This document shows, piece by piece, positions 26,823 to 35,543 of a stretch of 64,000 bases of DNA (positions are counted from its first letter, which is position 1; every line of letters begins with the position of its first letter). The translations under genes and the position numbers were made by a program. Location of the stretch: contig NZ_JANADK010000001.1 in the NCBI RefSeq assembly GCF_024199795.1, forward strand, positions 6,944,001-7,008,000, read 5' to 3'. Under the pieces are notes generated by a model that was given only the letters and a program-made list of their open reading frames with translations, was not told the origin of the DNA and did not search any database. Source of the DNA: Bradyrhizobium sp. CCGB01. GTDB taxonomy: Bacteria; Pseudomonadota; Alphaproteobacteria; Rhizobiales; Xanthobacteraceae.

Positions 26823-27839
26823 ATGCCACGCATGACGATGATCGAGGCAATCCGCTCGGCGCTCGACGTCTCGATGGCTCGCAACGACGACGTCGTGGTT
26901 TATGGCGAGGACGTCGGCTTTTTCGGCGGCGTGTTCCGCTGCACGCAGGGCCTGCAACAGAAATACGGTGTCTCGCGCTGCTTCGATGCGCCGATCAGCG
27001 AGTGCGGCATCGTCGGCACCGCGATCGGCATGGCCGCTTACGGCTTGCGCCCCTGCGTCGAGCTTCAGTTCGCCGACTACATGTATCCGGCCTACGACCA
27101 GATCGTCTCGGAGGCAGCTCGCCTGCGTTATCGCTCGGCCGGCGATTTCACCTGTCCTCTGGTCATCCGCATGCCGACCGGCGGCGGCATTTTTGGCGGG
27201 CAAACGCACAGCCAAAGCCCCGAGGCGCTGTTCACCCATGTCGCCGGACTGAAGACCGTGGTCCCCTCCAATCCCCATGATGCGAAGGGCCTGCTGATCG
27301 CGGCCATCGAGGATCCGGATCCCGTCATCTTCCTGGAGCCGAAGCGGCTCTACAACGGCCCGTTCGACGGTCACCATGATCGCCCGGTCACCGCATGGGC
27401 CAAGCATGAGCTTTCCGAAGTGCCGGAGGGACATTACACCACGCCGCTCGGCAAGGCGGTGACCCGGCGCACCGGCGAGGCCGTCACCATCCTTGCCTAC
27501 GGAACCATGGTTCACGTTGCCCTTGCGGCCGTCGAGGAAACAGGGATCGACGCAGAGGTGATCGACCTGCGCACCCTGCTTCCGCTCGATCTCGAGACGA
27601 TCGCTGCCTCCGTTGCCAGGACCGGCCGCTGCATCGTGCTGCATGAAGCAACGCTGACCTCCGGCTTTGGCGCGGAGCTCACGGCGCTGGTGCAGGAGCA
27701 CTGCTTCTATCATCTCGAAGCGCCGGTGATGCGCGTCACCGGCTGGGACACGCCCTACCCGCATGCGCAGGAATGGGACTATTTCCCCGGCCCCGTCAGG
27801 CTCGGGCAAGCGCTGCGCGACATCGTGGAGGCACGCTGA
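26823..27839 (+). CDS. bkdA2: Branched-chain 2-oxoacid dehydrogenase E1 beta subunit
   Basis: 338 residues, normal length. Transketolase-type pyrimidine domain with VYGEDVGFFGGVFRCT, APISECGIVGTAIGMAAYG and FADYMYPAYDQIVSEAARLRYRS, then the C-terminal transketolase domain with VIDLRTLLPLDLETI. It completes the E1 heterotetramer. Its TGA overlaps the E2 start in a TGATG arrangement, indicating coupled translation. Confidence 0.95.
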   Translation: MPRMTMIEAIRSALDVSMARNDDVVVYGEDVGFFGGVFRCTQGLQQKYGVSRCFDAPISECGIVGTAIGMAAYGLRPCVELQFADYMYPAYDQIVSEAARLRYRSAGDFTCPLVIRMPTGGGIFGGQTHSQSPEALFTHVAGLKTVVPSNPHDAKGLLIAAIEDPDPVIFLEPKRLYNGPFDGHHDRPVTAWAKHELSEVPEGHYTTPLGKAVTRRTGEAVTILAYGTMVHVALAAVEETGIDAEVIDLRTLLPLDLETIAASVARTGRCIVLHEATLTSGFGAELTALVQEHCFYHLEAPVMRVTGWDTPYPHAQEWDYFPGPVRLGQALRDIVEAR

Positions 27840-29122
27840 TGGGCGAGCGCAGCGTCAAGCTCCCGGATATCGGGGAAGGCATTGCCGAAGCCGAGCTGGT
27901 CGAATGGCACGTCAAGGAAGGCGATCTCGTTCGCGAGGACGACTTGCTCGCCACCGTGATGACCGACAAGGCCTCGGTCGAGATTCCCTCGCCGCTCGCG
28001 GGCGAGGTCAGCTGGATCGGCGCCAAGATCGGTGAAGCGGTTGCGATCGGCTCGACGCTCGTGAAGCTCAAGGTCGCCGGCGACGATGTTGCGGAGCCAG
28101 AAGATAAAGCGCCGAAGAAAGACGTCCCGACGCCGCCCATTGCGAAGAAAGCCGAAGCCGCGACGACCGAGTCAGCGTCCGCTCCCTCCATCCGCCCCGC
28201 GACCCTCGAAGCCCGCCCGGCGACGACATCCGCGATCCGCCGCGCCCCGGGCGAGAAGCCGCTGGCCTCACCGGCCATACGCCTCAAGGCGCGCGAAGCC
28301 GGCATCGACCTGCGCCAGGTCCACGGCACCGGCCCCGCCGGACGCATCACCCACGAGGACATCGACGCCTTCCTGTCGCGCGGGCCGGCACCTCGCCATG
28401 GCCGCGCCATGCCCCCGAAGACCGCCGTCACCGACGTGAAGGTGGTGGGCTTGCGCCGCCGCATTGCCGAGAAGATGGCGCTGTCGAAGTCCCGCATCCC
28501 GCACATCACCATCATCGAGGAGGTCAACGTCTCGCCGCTGGAGGATCTGCGTGCGACGCTGAACAGGAAGCCCGCGCCGGAGCATCCCAAGCTGACGCTG
28601 CTGCCCTTCCTGATGCGCGCCATGGTCAAGGCGCTTGCCGAGCAACCTGCACTCAATGCGCTCTATGACGACGAGGCCGGCATCGTTCATCAGCATGCGG
28701 GCATCCATATCGGCATCGCGACCCAGACCCCGTCGGGCCTCGTCGTGCCCGTGGTGAAGCATGCGGAGGCGCGTGACCTCCGCGACTGCAGCGCCGAGCT
28801 GAACCGTCTCGCCCAGCGCGCCCGCGAGGGCACCGCGACACGCGAGGAACTGACCGGCTCGACGATCACCATCACCTCGCTCGGCGCGCTCGGCGGCCTT
28901 GCGACCACGCCGGTGATCAACCATCCTGAGGTCGCCATCGTCGGCGTCAACAAGATCGCGATACGTCCGGTCTGGGACGGCACGCAGTTCGTGCCGTGCA
29001 AGATGATGAATCTTTCCTCCAGTTTCGATCACCGCGTCATCGACGGATGGGACGCCGCAATCTTCGTGCAAAGGCTCAAGGAGCTGCTGGAGAATCCGGC
29101 GACGATCTTCGTCGACCCCTGA
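27839..29122 (+). CDS. bkdB: Branched-chain 2-oxoacid dehydrogenase E2 (dihydrolipoyl acyltransferase)
   Basis: 427 residues from the ATG at 27839. A single lipoyl domain carries Lys44 in VMTDKASVEIPSP. After an Ala/Pro-rich linker comes the peripheral-subunit-binding domain (SPAIRLKAREAGIDLRQVHG...GRITHEDIDAF, about 140-180), then the acyltransferase core ending with the catalytic HRVIDGWDAA. The core forms the complex scaffold and transfers acyl groups to CoA. Gene order E1-alpha, E1-beta, E2, E3 is the standard bkd order. Confidence 0.95.
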   Translation: MGERSVKLPDIGEGIAEAELVEWHVKEGDLVREDDLLATVMTDKASVEIPSPLAGEVSWIGAKIGEAVAIGSTLVKLKVAGDDVAEPEDKAPKKDVPTPPIAKKAEAATTESASAPSIRPATLEARPATTSAIRRAPGEKPLASPAIRLKAREAGIDLRQVHGTGPAGRITHEDIDAFLSRGPAPRHGRAMPPKTAVTDVKVVGLRRRIAEKMALSKSRIPHITIIEEVNVSPLEDLRATLNRKPAPEHPKLTLLPFLMRAMVKALAEQPALNALYDDEAGIVHQHAGIHIGIATQTPSGLVVPVVKHAEARDLRDCSAELNRLAQRAREGTATREELTGSTITITSLGALGGLATTPVINHPEVAIVGVNKIAIRPVWDGTQFVPCKMMNLSSSFDHRVIDGWDAAIFVQRLKELLENPATIFVDP

Positions 29123-29135
29123 GGCAAAAGAAGAA

Positions 29136-30533
29136 ATGACCGAGATCACCTGTCAGCTTGTCGTCATTGGTGCCGGCCCCGGCGGCTATGTGTGCGCGAT
29201 CCGCGCCGGCCAGCTCGGCCTCGACACCGTCCTCGTCGAACGTGGCAAACTGGGTGGAAGCTGCCTCAATGTTGGCTGCATTCCCTCAAAGGCCATCATT
29301 CATGTCGCCGAAGAATTCGAGAAACTGGTCGATGCGGCCGGCGGCAAGACGCCATTCGGCCTGACGGCGGCGCAGCCAGCGCTGGACTTCAAACAGGCGA
29401 TCGCCTGGAAGGACGGCATCGTCCATCGGCTGAACAACGGCGTCGCCGCGCTGCTGCGCAAGGCCAAGGTCAAGATCGTTCAGGGCCACGCGCGTTTCCG
29501 CGACGGCAAGACGATCGTCGTCGAGACCGAGACCGGCGCGAAGACGATCAAGGCCGAGACGGTGGTGATCGCGACCGGCTCGGCTCCCGTCGAACTGCCA
29601 TCGCTGCCGTTCGGCGGCAACGTCATCTCCTCGACCGGTGCGCTGTCGCTCGCAGAGGTGCCAAAATCCCTTGTCGTCGTCGGCGGCGGCTATATCGGGC
29701 TCGAACTCGGGACGGCGTTCGCCAAGCTCGGGAGCAAGGTCTCCGTGGTGGAGGCGCAGGACAGCATCCTGCCGCTCTATGACGCCGAGTTGACGGCTCC
29801 GATCGCCAGGCGCTTGACCGCGCTCGGCGTCGAGGTGCTGACCGGCGCCCGGGCGCTCGGCCTCACCGCCCAGGGCGACGGATTGCGCGTCGAGATGGCC
29901 GACGGCCAGGAGCGCAGCCTGACGGCCGACAAAATTCTCGTCACGGTCGGGCGCGCGCCGGTCACCGCCGCATTGGGGCTCGAGCAACTCGTGCTCGACA
30001 TGGATGGTCGCTTCATCCGTATCGGCCAGCATTGCGAGACCTCGATGCGCGGCATCTATGCGATCGGCGATGTCACGGGCGAGCCGATGCTCGCGCATCG
30101 CGCCATGGCGCAGGGCGAGATGGTGGCGGAAATCGCAGCCGGCATGCCGCGCGCGTGGGACAAGCGTTGCATCCCGGCGATCTGCTTCACCGATCCCGAG
30201 ATCGTCTCCGCGGGCCTGTCACCGGAAGAGGCGCGCGAGGCCGGCATCAACATCAAGGTTGGGCAGTTTCCCTTTGCAGCCAATGGCCGCGCGATGACGC
30301 GCCATGGCGAGCCTGGCTTCGTGCGCATCGTCGCCAGGGCCGACAATCAGCAGGTGATCGGCATCCAGGCGGTTGGACAAGGAGTCTCGGAGCTGTCTGC
30401 CGCGTTTGGCCTCGCGATCGAGATGGGCGCCGTCTTGCAGGACATCGCCGGCACGATCCACGCGCATCCGACGCTGGGTGAGGCCATTCAGGAAGCCGCA
30501 TTCAAGGCGCTCGGCCACGCGATCCACGTCTAG
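29136..30533 (+). CDS. lpdV: Dihydrolipoyl dehydrogenase (E3)
   Basis: 465 residues. FAD-binding GAGPGGYVCAIRAGQLG, the redox-active disulphide Cys43/Cys48 in GGSCLNVGCIPSK, the NAD-binding VVGGGYIGLELGTAFAKLG, the second FAD motif near GIYAIGDVTG, and the active-site His444/Glu449 in HAHPTLGE are all present. It reoxidises the E2 lipoyl group with NAD. It is the last gene of the bkd operon, 13 bp after E2. Confidence 0.95.
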   Translation: MTEITCQLVVIGAGPGGYVCAIRAGQLGLDTVLVERGKLGGSCLNVGCIPSKAIIHVAEEFEKLVDAAGGKTPFGLTAAQPALDFKQAIAWKDGIVHRLNNGVAALLRKAKVKIVQGHARFRDGKTIVVETETGAKTIKAETVVIATGSAPVELPSLPFGGNVISSTGALSLAEVPKSLVVVGGGYIGLELGTAFAKLGSKVSVVEAQDSILPLYDAELTAPIARRLTALGVEVLTGARALGLTAQGDGLRVEMADGQERSLTADKILVTVGRAPVTAALGLEQLVLDMDGRFIRIGQHCETSMRGIYAIGDVTGEPMLAHRAMAQGEMVAEIAAGMPRAWDKRCIPAICFTDPEIVSAGLSPEEAREAGINIKVGQFPFAANGRAMTRHGEPGFVRIVARADNQQVIGIQAVGQGVSELSAAFGLAIEMGAVLQDIAGTIHAHPTLGEAIQEAAFKALGHAIHV

Positions 30534-30651
30534 ACCCATTCCCGAAGCGGAGCGCGTTGTGCCTTCCGTACGTCAGGCCACAAAACGCCGCACGAGACCC
30601 ATTTGTTCTCGGCGACCACTCCGCGACGGTCCTGGAAAATAAGCATTTTCC

Positions 30652-30783
30652 TTTGGTGGGCGCACCAGGGCTCGAACCTGGGACCCGCTGATTAAGAATC
30701 AGCTGCGGTTTCAGGATAATCAATGACTTGCCGGTCGCATCCCAGGCTTATGCGGCTGAAAATGGGCATCCGTCGGACGATCA
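30652..30783. repeat. Repeat copy B with tRNA-Lys core, probable integration scar
   Basis: Positions 30652-30697 are identical over 46 bp to 61069-61114 (copy C), in the same orientation. The block AATCAATG follows at 30718, 32 bp after CGCTGATT at 30686, matching copies A and C. The stretch to 30783 resembles copy A. A short inverted repeat (GGAAAAT-AAGC-ATTTTCC, about 30634-30651) precedes the tRNA 3' end and may be the old tRNA terminator. Confidence 0.75.
30654..30706 (-). pseudogene. 3' fragment of a tRNA-Lys(CTT) gene
   Basis: The minus strand holds 53 nt of a tRNA: anticodon arm with loop TTCTTAA (anticodon CTT), variable region, T arm with GGTTCGAGCC, acceptor 3' strand GTGCGCCCA and encoded CCA. 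The D arm and 5' acceptor strand are missing, so it cannot make a tRNA. This is the piece typically left when an element integrates into a tRNA 3' end. Confidence 0.8.
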
Positions 30784-30867
30784 TAATCCGTCATTGCGCT
30801 ATTTCCAACAGGAGACCGTGTTGTCGCTGATCGCTAAGCGACGCGGCGGCTCGTACTGAAAGCTCCA

Positions 30868-31503
30868 TCAAGGGTTGACGAGCTTCCTGCGAACGGCGTA
30901 GCGGACCAGCTCGGCCGTCGATGACATTCTCAGCTTGCGCATCGCTGACGCGCGGTGGGTCTCGACGGTCTTTACGCTCAGCTTCAGGATGACGCCGATC
31001 GACTTGTTGGTGTGTCCCTCTGCAATAAGCTGGACAACGCCCTGCTCGCGCGCGGTGAGCAGCATGTCGGACGTATTTTGCTTGCCGGCCTGGTACTCGT
31101 GGAGCAACTTCTCCAACAGAACGCCCGTGAAGTAAGGTCTCCCATCGAGCAAGGCCTCGATCGCGAAGATCAGGTGCCTACTGGCGTCCGATTTGAACAG
31201 GAAGCCGCGAACGCCAGCCAGGATGGCTTCAGTCAGCAATTCCTCATTCTCGTGCATCGTCAGGATCAATACTTCGGTGCGCAGGTGCATCGACTTGAGG
31301 CGGCGGCTGACCTCAAGTCCGTTCATCAGCGGCATCGAATAGTCGACTATCACGACGTCCGGACGCGTCTCCATCGCCACGGCCACAGCCTGCTCGCCGT
31401 TGGTCGCCTCTCCGCTGACGATCCAGTCTGAGCGGGTCTCAACGATCGCTCGGAGCCCGGAACGTACGACTTCATGATCATCCGCAACCACGATGCGTTT
31501 CAC
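30868..31503 (-). CDS. NarL/LuxR-type response regulator
   Basis: 211 residues. Receiver domain with phospho-acceptor Asp54 in VIVDYSMP, acidic pair DDHE at 8-11 and conserved Lys in FKSDAS; C-terminal GerE-type helix-turn-helix with LTAREQGVVQLIAEGHTNKSIGVILKLSVKTVETHR. The likely partner kinase is encoded 311 bp upstream (31815-33032). A close paralogue lies at 59346-59972. Probable targets are the porin and transporter genes beginning at 33435; this is inferred from position. Confidence 0.92.
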   Translation of the reverse strand: MKRIVVADDHEVVRSGLRAIVETRSDWIVSGEATNGEQAVAVAMETRPDVVIVDYSMPLMNGLEVSRRLKSMHLRTEVLILTMHENEELLTEAILAGVRGFLFKSDASRHLIFAIEALLDGRPYFTGVLLEKLLHEYQAGKQNTSDMLLTAREQGVVQLIAEGHTNKSIGVILKLSVKTVETHRASAMRKLRMSSTAELVRYAVRRKLVNP

Positions 31504-31814
31504 GGCCTCGTTCCCGTATGCGGGCCCAGAACCTGTCGGGCAATCGATGGAGATTTCCAGCAGTCAAGTTTGCCAATCTACCGATTATTCCCCAATGGGT
31601 TATCCTACAAAACCCTGATATCTCCGGGCGGATGTACCAAACATCGGCGTTTCCACAGACATCGACCGGTCTTGCCCACACGCAACCCAAATCGGACCGC
31701 GACACGATCATCGTCGATCGGCCTTCGTTTCGCGTAGGGAACTCCTGGAACCGACGGACAGAGACTGCCTGCCCTCGGGGTCCCTGATCTCCGTCATTCC
31801 GTGCACACGCTGGC
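31504..31814. other. Intergenic region between response regulator and kinase genes
   Basis: 311 bp; no gene seen. The gap is long enough for the response regulator to have its own promoter. Confidence 0.5.
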
Positions 31815-33032
31815 TTATGATTTCAGTGACGCGCGCCGGCTACGCCTTTTGGTCATGAGACCATGCGGGAACACCGCACACAGCGTCGTGCCGGAATGTC
31901 GCGGTGCAAGATCGGACCTGATCTCGAACGTGCCCCCAAGCTGCTTAAGTCTCGCTCTCATGGCGGGAATGCCGACACCGGGCGATATCGCACCGTTGCC
32001 ACGTTTTGTGTGATCGACCGGAAAACCGCGCCCGTTGTCGCTGATCGTCAGATGGAAGTGACCCTCGATCGCCTCGACGACGATTCTGACCTCCGTCGCC
32101 TTCGCGTGGCGGAATATGTTCGTGAGCGCCTCTTGAATGACCCGCAGAACCGAGAGCTGGCTCGCGTAAGGTAGCTTATCGACGGCGGCGGGTATCCTCG
32201 TGCTCACCCGCAACGACGTACGTGCACGAAACCCCAAGGCATGCTGCTCGATCGTCGCCTTGAGTCCCCGGTCCGTCAGATCCTGGGGGTGGAGCAGATA
32301 GGTCAGGGAACGGATTTCCCTGAGTGCCGCGTCGATCGACGCGTCGATATCATCGCACAGCCGCTCGACGCCGCGCGGGTTATCGAGGCAAGTGCGGACA
32401 CGCATCACACCAAGACTGGCGGCAACCAGCTCTTGGCATGTCGAATCATGAAGCTCCGATGCGATCCGCTGGTGGATGTCCTCGCGGATGGACATCAGGC
32501 TGACGTCCCCGTGAAGGAAAGCAGCCTCTTTAGTCATACAGTCGAGCCCCTCCTTGTGGAGTAACCGATGACCGCCAATCAACCGGGCCGCATTGCCGGC
32601 CATGGGATGGAGGATCGGAACAACGGTTGTCTCGACATCCCGCAGCAAGCCGCCGAGCATCAGACTGTGCTGAATTTTGGCCTCGGTTCCTTCCGCAAGA
32701 CATCCCTTGAGGATTTCACAGAGACGCTCGGCGTCTTCCTTGGCAAGACATTCGAAGACGTCCAGCTCTCGGACCTCCTGCTGCGACATTCCAAGGAGAG
32801 CCTCGAAGGCCTGATTGATTGCCTCGTACACGAAGCGCCCGCCGCGTAAGGGGCGGACCGCGAAAAGGAGCTCTTCGGAGTGTGTCCAATATGAGCGATC
32901 GCCAATTGCGCCCTGGCCGATCAGGTGATCGTTGCTAAAGGGACGCGCCGGCTCGCGAGCAGGAGAACTGTGTGGCTTCACGGTGCGCACCCAACTTTCC
33001 GGGTCGTTTTCGAGGTCGAACTCAACGCTCAA
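31815..33032 (-). CDS. PAS-domain sensor histidine kinase, NarX/DegS class
   Basis: 405 residues. A PAS domain spans about 50-155 (FVYEAINQAFEALLGMSQQEV). A HisKA_3 dimerisation segment contains the phospho-acceptor His195 in IASELHDSTCQELVAAS. The HATPase domain has IQEALTNIFRHAKA, DNGRGFPV and GVGIPAMRARL. No membrane segment is visible, so it is a cytoplasmic sensor. This kinase class pairs with NarL-type regulators, consistent with the gene at 30868. It is transcribed divergently from the porin gene; a motif at 33077-33098 lies upstream of its start. Confidence 0.92.
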   Translation of the reverse strand: MSVEFDLENDPESWVRTVKPHSSPAREPARPFSNDHLIGQGAIGDRSYWTHSEELLFAVRPLRGGRFVYEAINQAFEALLGMSQQEVRELDVFECLAKEDAERLCEILKGCLAEGTEAKIQHSLMLGGLLRDVETTVVPILHPMAGNAARLIGGHRLLHKEGLDCMTKEAAFLHGDVSLMSIREDIHQRIASELHDSTCQELVAASLGVMRVRTCLDNPRGVERLCDDIDASIDAALREIRSLTYLLHPQDLTDRGLKATIEQHALGFRARTSLRVSTRIPAAVDKLPYASQLSVLRVIQEALTNIFRHAKATEVRIVVEAIEGHFHLTISDNGRGFPVDHTKRGNGAISPGVGIPAMRARLKQLGGTFEIRSDLAPRHSGTTLCAVFPHGLMTKRRSRRASLKS

Positions 33033-33434
33033 TCTCTAACGCTCCCCTCTCCAGTCGTCCCAGTATCGATCACCGGACTACAGGAAACGCCCTAGGGGAT
33101 AGATCGGATTATACGCTCGATCTTACCCTGAGCCAGCAGGTTGTATTCTCCGAAGACCAAAACCTCGCATGACTGGCATGAATTCCGGCATATGACTATG
33201 CAATTCGTGCCACGTACGGGACGCAGCGCACAGTGGTGGGATTGTGAGCCATTTCGATTTCACGCCGCGCTGCAGGATGATGTTGCGCCGACCGAGCGCG
33301 ATGCAACTGCGTTGCGGTACAACCGAAATGGCACAATCTTGCCGAAAATTTCGACCTGCGATGGAGCTGGCTTGCGATCGCTGAAATCAAGCGCAAAACT
33401 CGATGTGCCCCAAACTTGTCAACAGGAGGCTTGC
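33033..33434. other. Divergent promoter region between kinase and porin genes
   Basis: 402 bp with no convincing gene; an open frame crossing it joins the porin frame but lacks a start signal. It includes the motif at 33077-33098. Confidence 0.55.
33077..33098. promoter_or_regulatory. Motif shared with the region upstream of the second response regulator
   Basis: ACTAC and GAAA-N4-CTAGG occur here and at 60264-60285, with a one-base difference in spacing between the blocks. Both lie upstream of two-component genes on the minus strand. It may be a binding site of the NarL-type regulators. Confidence 0.35.
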
Positions 33435-35132
33435 GTGCGAACATTCCGAGCGCTTTGCGGCGTTGCATCAATCGCAATATTTTCCGGTCCGGCTTTGGCG
33501 CAGACACCCGCCAGCCAGGACCAGAAACCTTCCATGGAAGAGTTGATGCGCCGTCTCGATGCGCTGCAAGCCCGCGCAACAGAAGGTGACAAGCTGATCA
33601 GCGCGCTGCGCCATCGCGTCGACGAACTCGAAGCACGCGACAAGCATTCGAAGTCCCAGGCCGCCACCGCACGTCGTGACGTCGTCGCACCGACCGCCGG
33701 GCAAAAGCCGCCTGCGATTCCGGTTGCGTCGACTGAGCCGCGGGTAGCTGCGAATGCTGCGGTCCCGCCACAAGCTGCGGCGGCGCCCATTCCGGGCCTG
33801 CGTCCGCCCGAACCGATGGGCAGTCAGTTCGACGGCGAAGGCGAGGACGCGCTGCGTTCCGATCTCCCGGGTTTGTCCTTGCGCATCCCGGGTTCGCAGT
33901 CCGAGGTGCGATTCTACGGTTTCGCGAACGTCCATGGCTACCACGACTTCAATGGCCGCAATCAGTCCGATGCCCCGACCGTGCAAACCATTCCGCTTTC
34001 CGGAAGCCCCGCCGACATCCAGGGAGGCGATACTGGATTGTCCGCCCGGTTCAGTCGCATCGGTATGGATACGCGCACGGCGACCGCTTGGGGCACTCTG
34101 GAAACCCGCTTGGAAGGCGACTTCGGCGGGGGCGCGGCAGCCTCACCCAATGCGGTCTTTCGGCTCCGTCAGGCCTGGGGCGAGGTCGGCAGCGAACAGT
34201 TTCGTGTCCTGGTCGGCTGGGCGAACAGCCTGTGGAACGAGGGCGTTTATGAAACCGTGAACTTCTCGACCAACCTCAACCAGTCATTCGTGCGCCAGGC
34301 GCAGGTTCGGGCGACCGCGACATTGGCTCCGGGATTGACCGGGCACGTTTCGATCGAGATGCCGGATACGCAGTACACGTCCGCGGCAGGGGTATTCACG
34401 CAGATCAGCACCCCGGCTGGCTTTGGTGGATTGAGTCCGTCATTTGCCTCCGTGCCCGATCTACTCGGCCGGCTCGAATACCGGAACGATGGCCTGGGCC
34501 TCGACTTGCGCGGCCTGCTGCGCGATCTCACCATCCGCACGGCTGGTACGGCGGCAGCGCCGCCAGCGGTCGAGCGCAATACCGCCGGTTGGGGTCTCGC
34601 GGGCAGCGGTCGCTTCCCAATGCGATGGCTGTCACCAGCTTTCGGTCCGGACGAGCTGGTTGGCATGGCCTATTACGGCCAAGGCATCGGGCGCTATTTC
34701 GGCGCCAATACCTTCGGCCAGGATGCGCTGTCCAACATCGGCCCGCCCGGCATTGTCGATCCCAGCCTCGACGCCCTGCCGACCTATGGCGCGAGCGCAG
34801 GCTACCGCCGCTTCTGGACACCGCAATTGCGCAGCAATTTCGTCTACTCCTACGCATGGCAGCAATATCCGTCGTATGCGCAATTGTTCGTGCCGGGATC
34901 TGCCTCGGCGACGTCGTTGAACAGCACCATGCAGCAGGGGATCGTCAATTTGATCTGGAGCCCGTTCGCCGAGCTTCGTGGCAACAGCGTCGGGACCGGA
35001 TGGCTCGACGTCGGTCTTGAATATGTCTACTCCCATCGGGACGTGTACGGCGGCACCGCAGCAACAGCCCCGGTCAGCGCCGGCTCTGGTACCGCCAATC
35101 GCATCCTAGGCTCGGCCACTGTGCGGTTCTGA
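33435..35132 (+). CDS. DcaP-like outer-membrane porin
   Basis: 565 residues from the GTG at 33435, which has a perfect AGGAGG 5 nt upstream (33424-33429); this start also places a signal peptide at the N-terminus (RTFRALCGVASIAIFSGPALAQ). After it comes a predicted coiled-coil stretch (MEELMRRLDALQARATEGDKL region), then a linker rich in Ala and Pro, then a barrel beginning EVRFYGFANVHGYHDFNG and ending with aromatic GSATVRF. The coiled coil plus barrel matches DcaP-type trimeric porins, which pass dicarboxylates and similar anions. It probably admits substrates for the transporters encoded downstream. Confidence 0.85.
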   Translation: MRTFRALCGVASIAIFSGPALAQTPASQDQKPSMEELMRRLDALQARATEGDKLISALRHRVDELEARDKHSKSQAATARRDVVAPTAGQKPPAIPVASTEPRVAANAAVPPQAAAAPIPGLRPPEPMGSQFDGEGEDALRSDLPGLSLRIPGSQSEVRFYGFANVHGYHDFNGRNQSDAPTVQTIPLSGSPADIQGGDTGLSARFSRIGMDTRTATAWGTLETRLEGDFGGGAAASPNAVFRLRQAWGEVGSEQFRVLVGWANSLWNEGVYETVNFSTNLNQSFVRQAQVRATATLAPGLTGHVSIEMPDTQYTSAAGVFTQISTPAGFGGLSPSFASVPDLLGRLEYRNDGLGLDLRGLLRDLTIRTAGTAAAPPAVERNTAGWGLAGSGRFPMRWLSPAFGPDELVGMAYYGQGIGRYFGANTFGQDALSNIGPPGIVDPSLDALPTYGASAGYRRFWTPQLRSNFVYSYAWQQYPSYAQLFVPGSASATSLNSTMQQGIVNLIWSPFAELRGNSVGTGWLDVGLEYVYSHRDVYGGTAATAPVSAGSGTANRILGSATVRF

Positions 35133-35543
35133 AGACAGCCTTGTTGCTTCGCAGGCAGACATGGAAGCCTTGCTGACACAGACGTTCGTTCGGGTCGGTA
35201 ATTGCCCCGGAACAATCTAGGCCCATTCGGTATTCAGCCGGATTTTGATGCGCCTTATTGATTGTTCGTAAGGCAGCGTGTGAACGGACAGATCGCGAAA
35301 GGATAAGCAATCCTCTCCCGACAGGCCTCCGTGTCTCCATGGTCCTTTCAGATCGTCGCCGCACTCGCGGCGATGACGCTGGCATCTTCGTCAGAGGAGT
35401 AGCGGGGTCGTCGCGTTGATTACGAGATCAGCGGTTTCGAGCGCGCATTGGCGTCCGATCCTTCCTCGCTGTTCTCATAACATGGATCATCATGGTACCA
35501 GCGCTGCTCCAGCCGTCGCGAATGGAGCGGGAGGATTTCCGAC
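35133..35543. other. Intergenic region between porin and AbgT genes
   Basis: 411 bp, no gene identified. It should contain the promoter for the AbgT-glutaminase-MFS genes. No clear operator or terminator was recognised. Confidence 0.5.

Larger units (their letters stand above)
30534..30867. other. Intergenic region with the tRNA-Lys scar
   Basis: 334 bp after the bkd operon with no intact gene. It holds repeat copy B and, after it, an open stretch up to the stop at about 30856 that looks like the tail of a lost coding region but matches nothing I recognise. Confidence 0.5.

Noticed and set aside
30654..30706. Functional tRNA-Lys gene
   Set aside because: The D arm and 5' acceptor strand are absent, so the cloverleaf cannot form; the same holds for 61071-61114.
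30502..30723. Minus-strand frame containing NQRVPGSSPGAPT
   Set aside because: This peptide is a translation of the tRNA-Lys 3' end; a similar false frame occurs at 60895-61140. They mark the tRNA fragments, not genes.
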